Origin: Rubrimonas cliftonensis
Lineage (GTDB): Bacteria; Pseudomonadota; Alphaproteobacteria; Rhodobacterales; Rhodobacteraceae
Length of the DNA: 51,961 nt
Assembly (NCBI RefSeq): GCF_900107585.1
Contig: NZ_FNQM01000019.1
Location: 1-51,961, forward strand
Direction of reading: 5' to 3'
A program made the position numbers and the translations under genes. Below are positions 13,100 to 21,135 of this stretch, piece after piece. Within the stretch, counting starts at the first letter, position 1. Each line of letters starts with the position of its first letter. Under the pieces are notes generated by a model. The model searched no databases. It was not told where the DNA came from and saw only the letters and a list, made by a program, of their open reading frames with translations.

Positions 13100-13270
13100 C
13101 CCCCTGCGCCCGTGGGGCGCCCTTTCGCCCAGCGCCGTCGGGCGCATCCGCGCGGAGCCGAGGCGGCGCGGGCCGTTGCGGTGGATCAATGCGGCGCAGG
13201 CGCGCCCTGCGCAAGTGTGCGAGGGTGATCGTCAGAGCGCAGCCGACATGCGCCATGAGGGGAGAGCGCC

Positions 13271-14110
13271 ATGACCTACAAGACAATCCTCGTCCACATC
13301 GCCGACGACGACGCGGGCCGCGCCCGCGCGGCGGCGGCCGCCGACCTCGCCATCGCGCATGACGGCCGCGTGATCGGCCTCGCCGCCGCAGCCCAGCCCG
13401 CGCCCATCGTGGCCGAGGGCTCCGCCTTCGCCGCCGGCGTCTGGGCGGACCAGTCGCGCCGTCACGAGGCGCGCGCGCAGGCCGCCGCCGACGCGTTCTC
13501 CGAGGAGATGACGCGGCGCGGCGTGAGCTTCGAGGCCCGGGTGGTCGGAGGGTTCGAGGACACGGCCGGCGCCGCGCTGGCCGTCAGCGCCCGCTACGCC
13601 GACATCACGATCATCGGCGGGCGCGATGCGGTGGACAGCCGCGCGCTCGCCGACAGCCTGATCGACGGGGGACTGTTCGACACCGGCCGGCCGGTGCTGG
13701 CGCTGCCGGTCTCGGGGATGCCGGCGATGCCGAAGCGGCCGCTGGTGGCGTGGGACGGCGGGCCGCTCGCGGCGCGCGCGGCGCATGACGCGCTGCCGTT
13801 CCTGAAGCAGGCGGAGGAGGTGCGCATCTGCGTCGCACGCACCTATTTCGGCATGTCGCGCCATGGCGAGGAGCCGGGCGCCGACGTCGCGCGCTGGCTT
13901 TCCGCCCACGGCGCGCGCGTCACCGTGGAGGTGCTCGACCCCGGCTCGAAGCGCGTCGCCGAGGCGCTCGCGGCGACGGCCCGCAGCCACGGGGCGGACA
14001 TGATCGTGATGGGGGCTTTCGGGCACTCGCGGCTGCGCGAGGCGATCTTCGGCGGCGTTACGTCGGAGATGCTGAACGCGCCGCCGCTGCCGCTCTTCAT
14101 GGCGCACTGA
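13271..14110 (+). CDS. Universal stress protein, tandem UspA domains
   Basis: A 279-residue cytosolic protein with two Usp folds. The first begins YKTILVHIADDDAGRARAAAAADLA and holds ADITIIGG; the second holds RPLVAWDGG and ends SHGADMIVMGAFGHSRLREAIFGGVTSEML, whose GxxG-9-GS-like loop fits an ATP-binding Usp domain (MGAFGHSRLREAIFGGVTSE). Such proteins support survival under stress, but the specific role here is not readable. GGGGAGAG precedes the ATG. It converges on luxI across a terminator-like hairpin. Confidence 0.88.
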   Translation: MTYKTILVHIADDDAGRARAAAAADLAIAHDGRVIGLAAAAQPAPIVAEGSAFAAGVWADQSRRHEARAQAAADAFSEEMTRRGVSFEARVVGGFEDTAGAALAVSARYADITIIGGRDAVDSRALADSLIDGGLFDTGRPVLALPVSGMPAMPKRPLVAWDGGPLAARAAHDALPFLKQAEEVRICVARTYFGMSRHGEEPGADVARWLSAHGARVTVEVLDPGSKRVAEALAATARSHGADMIVMGAFGHSRLREAIFGGVTSEMLNAPPLPLFMAH

Positions 14111-14123
14111 GGCGCCGCGGCCC

Positions 14124-14151
14124 GGCCCTGGAGCGGCGAGGCTCCGGGGCC
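14124..14151. terminator. Bidirectional hairpin between uspA-like gene and luxI
   Basis: GGCCCTGGAGC (14124-14134) and GCTCCGGGGCC (14141-14151) pair over 11 bases with one mismatch and a 6-base loop, in the 57-bp convergent spacer. No T tract follows. Confidence 0.5.
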
Positions 14152-14167
14152 GCCCGGGGCGGTCGCG

Positions 14168-14872
14168 TCAGCAGGCGATGGCGAGTTCCGGCGCGGTGCG
14201 GGTGATGTGGGCGGTCTTGGTCTCAACGGCGGCGCGGTCGAAGCCGAAATGGGCCTCGTTGGGGAAGTAGCGCAGGTCGATGGTGGGGTCGACGCCGGCG
14301 CGCTCGGCGAGCTGGTCGGTGGCCTCGCGCGTCATCTCCCACAGCCCGGCGAGGATCTCGCCCTCGGCGCTGGGCCGCGAGCCGATCACCTCGGGCACGA
14401 AGCCGGCCTGCTTGAAGACGCGGAGCATCGGCTTGAAGAACACGGCGGTGCAGAACTCCACGCCCGAACGCAGCGCGAGGTCGCAGCCGGCGTAGAGCAG
14501 CGCGGCGGGCACGCGGCGGGTCATCGGGTCGCTCTTGTCGAGCCGCGGCGAGACGCAGAGCCGGGTGATCTCCCAGATGAGCGGGCTGGAGAGCGGCGCG
14601 CCGCCGGTGAGGTCGGAGAAATGCTCCGCGATCATGGTGCGGCCGGTGGTCGGCATCATGCGGCCCGAACCGCAGTGCTCGCCGTTCTCGTCCTCGACCA
14701 TCACATAGATCGGATTCAAGGCGTCGTAGTCGTCGAACTCAAGACCAAGATCATCCAGCTTGACGGCGTCCCATCCAAGACGATACTTGAATTGAGCGGC
14801 GCGATCCTTGAACATGGAAGCAGCAAGCAGCGGACGACGATAGAGATCGGCGGCGTTGACAACCTTGATCAT
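14168..14872 (-). CDS. luxI: Acyl-homoserine-lactone synthase (LuxI family)
   Basis: A 234-residue autoinducer synthase that joins an acyl group from acyl-ACP to S-adenosylmethionine to make an N-acyl-homoserine lactone. The invariant residues are present: R24, F28, W34 in the N-terminal loop, the FDDYD acidic cluster (46-50), R71 in GSGRMMPTTG, F85, and E101/R104 in WEITRLCV. The C-terminal part is longer than in classic LuxI. The ATG at 14870-14872 has GGAG ten bases upstream. It follows luxR on the same strand after 76 bases of AT-rich DNA that probably holds its own promoter. The acyl chain cannot be predicted. Confidence 0.93.
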   Translation of the reverse strand: MIKVVNAADLYRRPLLAASMFKDRAAQFKYRLGWDAVKLDDLGLEFDDYDALNPIYVMVEDENGEHCGSGRMMPTTGRTMIAEHFSDLTGGAPLSSPLIWEITRLCVSPRLDKSDPMTRRVPAALLYAGCDLALRSGVEFCTAVFFKPMLRVFKQAGFVPEVIGSRPSAEGEILAGLWEMTREATDQLAERAGVDPTIDLRYFPNEAHFGFDRAAVETKTAHITRTAPELAIAC

Positions 14873-14948
14873 CTCATGCTCCGTGTCGGGGGATGAGATA
14901 ATATTTGCGCTAACTTGGTAAAAATTTTCGTAATTTACTTAAATTTTA
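14873..14948 (-). promoter_or_regulatory. luxI promoter region with candidate LuxR operator
   Basis: This 76-base spacer is far more AT-rich than its neighbours. At 14909-14921 the minus strand reads TTACCAAGTTAGC, 37-49 bases before the luxI ATG, resembling TTGCTAGATTAGC upstream of the small ORF/luxR (15925-15937). I could not place -35/-10 boxes with confidence. Confidence 0.4.
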
Positions 14949-15737
14949 CTATATGTTTATTACTCCGCGATGGATGCCGATTGCAACTGCATGGGATATG
15001 TTGATGGCGCCAAGCTTGTGGCGCGCGCTGTCGAGGTAGACGCGCAGCGTATTTTCGGAAATCTTCAGATCGTGCGCAATCTGCGCCCGGTTCTTTCCGA
15101 CCGATATTCCGGTTAATACGTCAACTTCGCGTGAAGACAGCAGGGTGGGTGCGGCGCCCATAGAAACGCGCTCGATCTCCAGAACTTTCTGGTGAAAGAA
15201 ATGCGCGATCACGAGAAGATCAGATTTGAACTCGTTGATGAAGCGCTCCCACGCCTCGTCGGAACATGTGTTGTTCACGACGAAGAGAGCAAACTGACCA
15301 TCGGGACCACGGACCGGAACCGCGTAGCCCTGGTTGCCAAGACCGCACTCTACTGCCTCGCGGAGGAACTGGCGGCGCTTGCGGGTGTCCCATGACAGGG
15401 ACTTCCAGTTGAACGGCGCGAAGGAGCGGGTGGTTTCCTCGAGCACGGGATCGATTCGCGCATAGTCCGCTTCGGCGTATCGCTGGCCCCAGGACTGGTC
15501 GTAGGTGACTGCGACGAGCGCCCCCGATTCGCGCCGCCAGAAGCCCGCGTTCTTCGCGAGCAGGCCTTCAGCCTTCGGCGACGTCGAGAGAGCGTAGGTC
15601 CGGCCCAGCGACAGCGCCATGTAGGCGACATGTGCGACCTGATAGAGATCCTTGACCTTCTCTATGAGAAGGCCGACCCCATCAATGGAGCTCTTTTCGG
15701 GTATCGCCTCGTAGAGCTGCTGCAACCTGTCCGTCAT
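14949..15737 (-). CDS. luxR: LuxR-family quorum-sensing transcription regulator
   Basis: A 262-residue regulator. The N-terminal autoinducer-binding domain (about 20-170) shows the conserved W83...RY...DYARIDPV and FAPFNW pattern around the ligand pocket. The C-terminal GerE-type helix-turn-helix (about 195-258) reads LLSSREVDVLTGISVGKNRAQ and then ISENTLRVYLDSARHKLGA. It should bind the lactone made by the adjacent LuxI and control luxI and other genes. The ATG lies inside the end of a small upstream ORF (56-base overlap), and its own ribosome binding site is poor (GGCGGGCGGGTGA), so translation may be coupled. Confidence 0.9.
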   Translation of the reverse strand: MTDRLQQLYEAIPEKSSIDGVGLLIEKVKDLYQVAHVAYMALSLGRTYALSTSPKAEGLLAKNAGFWRRESGALVAVTYDQSWGQRYAEADYARIDPVLEETTRSFAPFNWKSLSWDTRKRRQFLREAVECGLGNQGYAVPVRGPDGQFALFVVNNTCSDEAWERFINEFKSDLLVIAHFFHQKVLEIERVSMGAAPTLLSSREVDVLTGISVGKNRAQIAHDLKISENTLRVYLDSARHKLGAINISHAVAIGIHRGVINI

Positions 15738-15894
15738 TCACCCGCCCGCCATCCTGGCCCGCGAGATGCTCGTGAACTTCCGACGCGGCGATCAGGATCG
15801 CATCGTCGAGATGCTCCGCAAGCCGCGGCATTGCACTGGCCGTAGCGATGTCTCGGACGCTGCGGAGCAGTTCGAACATCCAGGCCTCATGCAT
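15682..15894 (-). CDS. Small ORF preceding and overlapping luxR
   Basis: A 70-residue frame starting MHEAWMFELLRSVRDI with a strong GGAGGG site five bases before its ATG, better than that of luxR. The first ~45 residues look like an amphipathic helical protein (VRDIATASAMPRLAEHLDDA), the tail is hydrophilic. It ends 56 bases inside luxR. I do not recognise a family. It may be a genuine small protein of the quorum-sensing block or an upstream ORF that sets luxR translation. Confidence 0.5.
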   Translation of the reverse strand: MHEAWMFELLRSVRDIATASAMPRLAEHLDDAILIAASEVHEHLAGQDGGRVNDGQVAAALRGDTRKELH

Positions 15895-15922
15895 CGCACC
15901 CTCCGTTGTGATGGTAAATTCT

Positions 15923-15937
15923 TTGCTAATCTAGCAA
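15923..15937. promoter_or_regulatory. Inverted repeat upstream of small ORF/luxR
   Basis: TTGCTA-ATC-TAGCAA is a perfect 6-base dyad 29 bases upstream of the small ORF start, in an AT-rich patch. It shares half-site bases with the sequence upstream of luxI, and is a candidate LuxR-binding site. Confidence 0.4.
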
Positions 15938-16151
15938 TTTCGGCGGGCGGCCGATATTCGCGAAATGCGTATAGGCGTTTCCGGCGAGGGGCGGTCGGGT
16001 AAGCCCTTGGCGCCACTAAGGTCGGAGCCGCCGCATCGCCCACGGCGGCGATTCGCGCGCCGGCCCCGCGGTCCTGACCTGCCGATGCGGCGGAAACCTG
16101 CACAGGTTCCCGCCGCGCCGCGCGCCTCGGCGCGGGTCTGCTTCTCGCGCC

Positions 16152-17426
16152 TCAGCGCGGGCCGGCGTCGCGCGCGTCGTCCAGCGTGCGCAGTCCGGCG
16201 ACCGGCGCGCCCACCAGCACCGCCATGTTGCCGGGCTTGTGCTGGTTGCGCAGCATCAGCATGTGCGGCTCCGGCAGCTGCGCCCAGGGGAAGACGTCCG
16301 ACAGGCAGGGGTCGAGCCGCCGCTCCACCATCAGCTGGTTGGCCGCCGACGCCTGCTTCAGGTGCGCGAAGTGGCTGCCCTGCAGGCGCTTCTGGTGCAT
16401 CCACATGTAGCGCACGTCGAAGGTGCAGTTGAAGCCGGTGGTGCCGGCGCAGATCACCACCATGCCGCCCTTCTTGCACACCAGCGTCGAGACCGGGAAG
16501 GTCGACTCTCCGGGGTGCTCGAACACCATGTCAACGTTCACGCCCTTGCCGGTGACGTCCCAGATCGCCTTGCCGAACTTGCGCGCCTCGTCGAACCACG
16601 CCTTGTACTCGGGCGTGCCGACCTTCGGCAGCTGGCCCCAGCAGTTGAAGTCCTTGCGGTTGATGACGCCCTTGGCGCCCAGCCGCGTGACGAACTCGCG
16701 CTTGTCCTCGTCGCTGATCACGGCGATGGCGTTGGCGCCGGCGGTGTTGATGAGCTGGATGGCGTAGGAGCCGAGGCCCCCCGACGCGCCCCAGACCAGC
16801 ACGTTCTGGCCGGGCTTGAGGTCGTGCGGGGCATGGCCGAACAGCATCCGGTAGGCGGTGGCGAGCGTCAGCGTGTAGCAGGCGGCCTCCTCCCAGGTGA
16901 GGTGCTTCGGTCGCGCCATGAGCTGCTGCTGCTGGACGCGGGTGAACTGCCCGAAGCTGCCGTCCGGCGTCTCGTAGCCCCAGATGCGCTGGGACGACGA
17001 GTACATCGGGTCGCCGCCGTTGCAGTGCTCGTCGTCGCCGTCGTCCTGATTGCAGTGGATCACGACCTCGTCGCCAACCTTCCAGCGCCGCACCTTCTCG
17101 CCCACGGCCCAGACGATGCCCGAGGCGTCCGAGCCCGCGATGTGGTAGGGCTGCTTGTGGCCGTCGAAGGGAGAGATGGGCTGGCCGAGCGCCGCCCAGA
17201 CGCCGTTGTAGTTCACGCCGGCGGCCATCACGAACACCAGCACCTCGGTGCTGTCGAGCTTCGGCGTCTCGACGACCTCGATCTGCATGGCCGTGTCCGG
17301 CTCGCCATGGCGTTCGCGGCGGATGCACCAGGCGTGCATCTTCTCGGGGACATGGCCGAGCGGCGGGATCTCGCCCACGGCGTAGAGGTCCTTGGGGGGA
17401 GCGTCGGCGACGTCGAGAGCAGCCAT
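16152..17426 (-). CDS. ccrA: Crotonyl-CoA carboxylase/reductase
   Basis: A 424-residue MDR-family enzyme that reductively carboxylates crotonyl-CoA to ethylmalonyl-CoA with NADPH and CO2, the key step of the ethylmalonyl-CoA pathway for acetyl-CoA assimilation. Visible are MHAWCIRRERHGEP, MAAGVNYNGVWAALG (with the Asn of the CO2 pocket), HCNQDDGDDEHCNGGDPMYS, GYETPDGSFGQF, the NADPH-binding WGASGGLGSYAIQL, and LQGSHFAH with the CO2-pocket His. Length and motifs match the family throughout. It is followed, after the spacer, by the quorum-sensing block on the same strand, with no other pathway genes adjacent. Confidence 0.94.
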   Translation of the reverse strand: MAALDVADAPPKDLYAVGEIPPLGHVPEKMHAWCIRRERHGEPDTAMQIEVVETPKLDSTEVLVFVMAAGVNYNGVWAALGQPISPFDGHKQPYHIAGSDASGIVWAVGEKVRRWKVGDEVVIHCNQDDGDDEHCNGGDPMYSSSQRIWGYETPDGSFGQFTRVQQQQLMARPKHLTWEEAACYTLTLATAYRMLFGHAPHDLKPGQNVLVWGASGGLGSYAIQLINTAGANAIAVISDEDKREFVTRLGAKGVINRKDFNCWGQLPKVGTPEYKAWFDEARKFGKAIWDVTGKGVNVDMVFEHPGESTFPVSTLVCKKGGMVVICAGTTGFNCTFDVRYMWMHQKRLQGSHFAHLKQASAANQLMVERRLDPCLSDVFPWAQLPEPHMLMLRNQHKPGNMAVLVGAPVAGLRTLDDARDAGPR

Positions 17427-17652
17427 GGGGCCTCCGGGTCAGAAAAGGTTGCGCAACATTCGGCATGATCGCCGGTCGGCGCCTTTAATGACATTGCTTT
17501 TGCGTCGCCGCAAGCCTGTGGTGCGTTGCGGTATGGCCGGGGCGGCCGTCGACTGCCGCAGCGCCGCGCCGACGCCGCGCGGGGTCCGGGTCTAGGCGGG
17601 TGCGGGCGGCCTGACCGCGGGGAGGCCGGGGCGGCCCGCGCCGCCGCCGCCG

Positions 17653-17679
17653 CCGCCGCCGACGCCGCGTCGGCGGCGG
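17653..17679. terminator. 27-bp GC palindrome downstream of the EAL protein gene
   Basis: CCGCCGCCGACGC (17653-17665) and GCGTCGGCGGCGG (17667-17679) are perfect 13-base arms around one base. It sits 29 bases beyond the stop of the minus-strand EAL gene, next to a GCC triplet run (from about 17640), and probably folds into a stable hairpin at the transcript end. Confidence 0.4.
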
Positions 17680-17707
17680 GATCGTCCGGCTGGCGCGGCT
17701 GGCGGCG

Positions 17708-19129
17708 TCACAGGGCCGCTGCGGCGGGCCCCGCGTCCTTCCAGGCCGGCGCCATGGCCGGCGCGCCGAAGCGGTAGCCCTGCAGGCAGTCCACGCCCAG
17801 CGCCAGCAGCGTCTCGGCGTCGGCGTCGGTCTCCACGAACTCGGCGACGGTCGCCATGTCGAAGTTCCGGGCGATGCCCACCAGCGTGTCCACGAACAGC
17901 ATGTTGTCCGGGCTGCCGGCGATGCCCCGCACGAAGCCTCCGTCGATCTTCACCCAGTCGGGCCGGAAGTCGCGCATGTGGCGGAACGACGAGTAGCCGG
18001 CCCCGAAATCGTCCAGAGCGATGGCGCAGCCGTGCGAGCGGACGCCGTCGAGGAAGCGTATCGTGCGCTCGGGGTCGCTGACGGCGGCGCTCTCGGTGAG
18101 CTCCACGATCAGCCGTTCGGCGCTGGACGGGTCGCGCTCGGCGGCTTCGCGCAGGTCGCGCAGCCAGTGCCGGTCCGCGGTGGTGCGCGCGGACACGTTG
18201 ACCGAGAGCCGTTCCGTCGGATGCGCGCGCAGCGTCTCCAGGGCGACCCGCAGGATCCGCCGATCCAGCGTCGAGACCAGGTCGAGCCGTTCGATCTTGT
18301 GGATGAACTGGCCGGCGGCGGACCATTGGCCGTCATGGCGCAGCCGCGCGAGGCATTCGCGGAACGCGAGGCCATGCGGCGGCTTCGCCGAGACCACCGG
18401 CTGGAACGCAACGCCGATGTCGTTGTTGGTCAGCGCCTGCATGACGCTCCGGGCGCCGCCCCGCATCTCGGCCGGGCTCGCCCTGTCGCGGCGCGCGGAA
18501 GACCCGACGATGCAGACGCCGCGGCCCTCGGAACGGCCGGTCTCGTCATCGCCGGCGCGGGCGTCGTCGAGCGCGGCGAAGGCGCTGTCGAACGCCTCGG
18601 CGCCCGCCATGTGCGTCGCGGTCGTCGACCGCACGCCGATGCTGACGGTGGCGGTGATCGGTCCGAAGCCGATGTCGAAGGCGCGGCTGGCGACGTCGTC
18701 GGCGATCATGCGCGCGCTCACCGCCGTATCGCTCTCAGCGAAGTCGATGAGGGCGGCGGCGAACGAGAAGCTGCCGACCCGCGCCAGACCCGCGCCGTCG
18801 GGCAGGCTTTCGCGCAGGCGCCGGCCGACCGCGCGCGCGAGCGCGTCGCCAGCGTCGAAACCGTAGCCGCGGCTGAATTCGCGCATTCCGTCGACGCCGA
18901 AGATCATCAGCGCGACTGGCGTCTCCGGCGGCAGGGTCGCGGCCAGCGCCTCCAGGCTGCGACGGAGCCCCGCGCGGCCGCATTCCGCCGGCTCGGGAGG
19001 AGCCGGGGCATGTGCGGCGTCGGGAACGGCGCTCACCGGCGGCGTCGTGTCCGCGTCGTCGCCAAACGAACGACGCCCGAACCCCAGCGCGGCCGCCATG
19101 TCCATCAGTCTCGATAGGGAAACGCGCAT
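17708..19129 (-). CDS. EAL-domain cyclic-di-GMP phosphodiesterase with degenerate GGDEF domain
   Basis: A 473-residue cytosolic protein. The middle region (about 70-220) has the GGDEF fold but the active loop reads RVGSFSF instead of GG[DE]EF, so it should not make c-di-GMP. The C-terminal EAL domain keeps the metal and catalytic positions: E258 in FRECLARL (ECL for EAL), SVNVSA, IVELTES, ALDDFGAGYSSF, WVKIDGGFV, AEFVET and LQGYRFGAP, so phosphodiesterase activity is likely. I chose the ATG at 19127-19129 (MRVSLSRLMD), preceded by GGGGAG; a longer frame adds 49 unlikely residues. It is divergent from the OmpA-like gene. Confidence 0.8.
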   Translation of the reverse strand: MRVSLSRLMDMAAALGFGRRSFGDDADTTPPVSAVPDAAHAPAPPEPAECGRAGLRRSLEALAATLPPETPVALMIFGVDGMREFSRGYGFDAGDALARAVGRRLRESLPDGAGLARVGSFSFAAALIDFAESDTAVSARMIADDVASRAFDIGFGPITATVSIGVRSTTATHMAGAEAFDSAFAALDDARAGDDETGRSEGRGVCIVGSSARRDRASPAEMRGGARSVMQALTNNDIGVAFQPVVSAKPPHGLAFRECLARLRHDGQWSAAGQFIHKIERLDLVSTLDRRILRVALETLRAHPTERLSVNVSARTTADRHWLRDLREAAERDPSSAERLIVELTESAAVSDPERTIRFLDGVRSHGCAIALDDFGAGYSSFRHMRDFRPDWVKIDGGFVRGIAGSPDNMLFVDTLVGIARNFDMATVAEFVETDADAETLLALGVDCLQGYRFGAPAMAPAWKDAGPAAAAL

Positions 19130-19443
19130 TTCTCTCCCCGGCGCGCAAGCTGCCGACCGCAAGCTTAGGCGTCGGCTGTCAACAGAGCGTAAAGCGGGCG
19201 CGCGGGGCTCACGCCTCTCCGGGAAAGCCCCGACTTCGCCCGCCGCCCGCCTCGCCGGGGCCGCATTCGCCGCCATGCTGGCGCGGTTGGCCCTCTTGCG
19301 CGCCCTTCCGGCGGCGCGTCGCGCGTCCGGCGCGGCCTCCGGGCGCGCGGCCTCCGGGCGCGGGGCCTCCGGGCGACTGGCCGCGTTGACACGCCCCGTC
19401 GCAGGGGCGAGGAGCGGTGCGGGTCAAAGGAGGCGTTCAGGGC
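19130..19443. other. Divergent intergenic region with a 15-bp tandem repeat
   Basis: Upstream DNA of both the EAL gene and the OmpA-like gene. It is very GC-rich and holds three copies of a 15-mer (GCGGCCTCCGGGCGC, third copy with two changes) at 19332-19376. Open frames crossing it have no start signals. No promoter could be fixed. Confidence 0.6.
19332..19376. repeat. Three tandem copies of a 15-mer
   Basis: Copies at 19332-19346, 19347-19361 (identical) and 19362-19376 (two mismatches) of GCGGCCTCCGGGCGC. They lie 67 bases upstream of the OmpA-like start codon. Confidence 0.8.
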
Positions 19444-19491
19444 ATGGGAGCGACGCGACGCTCGGGCATGGGAGCGACGAGACGCTCGGGG
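19444..19491. repeat. 24-bp tandem duplication at the OmpA-like start
   Basis: Two 24-base units (19444-19467, 19468-19491) differ at two positions, each starting with ATG and encoding MGATRRSG. The duplication therefore creates a second in-frame start codon. Confidence 0.9.
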
Positions 19492-21135
19492 CTGCGGGCG
19501 GGGCTGCGGGCCGCAGGCGCGCTGACGGCGGGGCTGACGGCCGTGGCGCTGGCCGCTCTCGGGCTCGGCTGGGCCGCCGCCGGCGCCGTGGAGGCCGGCC
19601 TTCAGGCCCGCGTGTCCGGTGGTCTGAACGCCGCCGGCCACCGCTGGGTCGAGGTGCGGGTGGACGGCGCCCGGGTGAGCCTCTCCGGCATGGCGCCCGA
19701 CGCCGGGGCCGCGGCCGACGCCCTTCGGGTCGCGGCGCAGGCCTCGGGTCCGTTCGCCTCGCTCGAGGACGGCGTCGCAGCCGCCCCGCCGCTCTCGGCG
19801 CGGTTCGAGGCGGCTGTCGCGGCCGCCGCGCCGGCGCAGTCCCTCGAGATCCTTCGCGACGGCGACGGCGCGGCGATCCTCGGCGTGGCGCCCGACGCGA
19901 TGGCGCTCAGACGGATCGTGGCGCGGCTCTCGCGCCTGATCGGCGCGCCGGTGGACGCCTCGCTGGCCCGGGCGCGGGAAAGCGGCGACCCGTGGCCGCA
20001 CTGGGCCGAGATCGAGCGCGCCGGGGTCGCGGCGGCGGCGGCGACGCCGCTCGGCCGGGTGACGCTCGCGCCGGGCCGCCTCTCGGTGTCGACGCCCGGA
20101 CCCGGCGCGGACGAGGGCCGACCGGACAGCGGGAAGGCGCTCGCCGACGCGCTGGAGCGCCTCAAAGACTCGGGCGTCGAGGTCTCGATCGAGGAGGCCG
20201 CGCTCGGACCGCTGCGCGCCGAGCCGGGCGCCGCCGCGGCCGGTCCGCGCCTGTCGCCCGAAGCGCCGGCGCCCGACGCGACATGGCTCGCGATCTCCTC
20301 GCATCCGGGGGGCGTCGCGCTGAGCGGGGCGGCGCCCGATGCGGCGAGCCGCATGGCGATCGCCTCCTACGCCGCCGCCGCCTTCGTCGGCCGCCCGCTG
20401 GACAGCGACGGATTTCTCGCGCCCGGGGAGCCCGCGCCTGGGGAAGTTGAGGCGCGGGAAGCGGTTCCCGCCTCGGCCCCCGACGGATGGCGCGCCGCCG
20501 CGCTGGCCGCCGTGGATGCGCTCTCGCGGCTGGAGGGCGGCGCGGCGCGGGTCGGCGACGGCGCGGCGTCGCTGCGCGGCCGGACGCTGGAGGCGGCGGC
20601 GGCGCGCGAGGCCGACGCCGCGCTCGCCCCCCTGCGCGAGCGCGGCTGGACCGCCGAGACCCGCGTCACCGTCGATCTCGCCGCCCGCGCGGCCGCCATG
20701 CGTCTCGGCGCCCCGGCCTGCGCCGCCGCCATGGCCGAACAGGCCGCGGCGGACCCGATCCTGTTCGCGCCAGGAGAGAGCGTTCTCGCGGCGGACGCCT
20801 CGCCTGCGCTCGACGCTCTGGCGGCGATCCTGCCGCGCTGCGAGGGCGGCGTCGTCGAGGTCGGCGGGCACACCGACAGCCAGGGCTCGGCCGACTACAA
20901 CCTCGCCCTCAGCGCAAGCCGCGCCGAGGCGGTCGCCGCGGCGCTGGCCGAGCGCGTCGCGCTGCGGGTCGCGCTTTCCGCCAAGGGCTACGGCCCGACG
21001 CGCCCGATAGCCGACAACGACACCGAGGAGGGCCGGGCCAGAAACCGGCGGATCGCCTTCACGGCGCCGGTGGCCGCCGTCTCCGAACCGGAAACGGAGA
21101 CGTCGCGCTCGGCGGCGGGGGAGGGCAGGCCATGA
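19444..21135 (+). CDS. OmpA-family peptidoglycan-binding envelope protein
   Basis: A 563-residue protein anchored by one N-terminal membrane segment (about 28-50) with a long exported part. Residues 55-350 contain several BON/OsmY-like stretches (WVEVRVDGARVSLSG, ILGVAPDAMALRRI, VALSGAAPDAASRMAI). The C-terminal OmpA-like domain has FAPGESVLAADASPALDALA, VEVGGHTDSQGSADYNLALS and ARNRRIAF, which bind diaminopimelate in peptidoglycan. The ATG at 19444 follows AAAGGAGG; the GTG at 19417 lies upstream of that site. The first 16 residues are a repeated MGATRRSG. The downstream small membrane gene overlaps by four bases (ATGA). Confidence 0.85.
   Translation: MGATRRSGMGATRRSGLRAGLRAAGALTAGLTAVALAALGLGWAAAGAVEAGLQARVSGGLNAAGHRWVEVRVDGARVSLSGMAPDAGAAADALRVAAQASGPFASLEDGVAAAPPLSARFEAAVAAAAPAQSLEILRDGDGAAILGVAPDAMALRRIVARLSRLIGAPVDASLARARESGDPWPHWAEIERAGVAAAAATPLGRVTLAPGRLSVSTPGPGADEGRPDSGKALADALERLKDSGVEVSIEEAALGPLRAEPGAAAAGPRLSPEAPAPDATWLAISSHPGGVALSGAAPDAASRMAIASYAAAAFVGRPLDSDGFLAPGEPAPGEVEAREAVPASAPDGWRAAALAAVDALSRLEGGAARVGDGAASLRGRTLEAAAAREADAALAPLRERGWTAETRVTVDLAARAAAMRLGAPACAAAMAEQAAADPILFAPGESVLAADASPALDALAAILPRCEGGVVEVGGHTDSQGSADYNLALSASRAEAVAAALAERVALRVALSAKGYGPTRPIADNDTEEGRARNRRIAFTAPVAAVSEPETETSRSAAGEGRP

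Noticed and set aside
16003-16151. Clustered GCGCC/GGCGC dyads downstream of ccr as a terminator
   Set aside because: Several short competing pairings exist but none forms a clearly dominant hairpin, so no feature is claimed.
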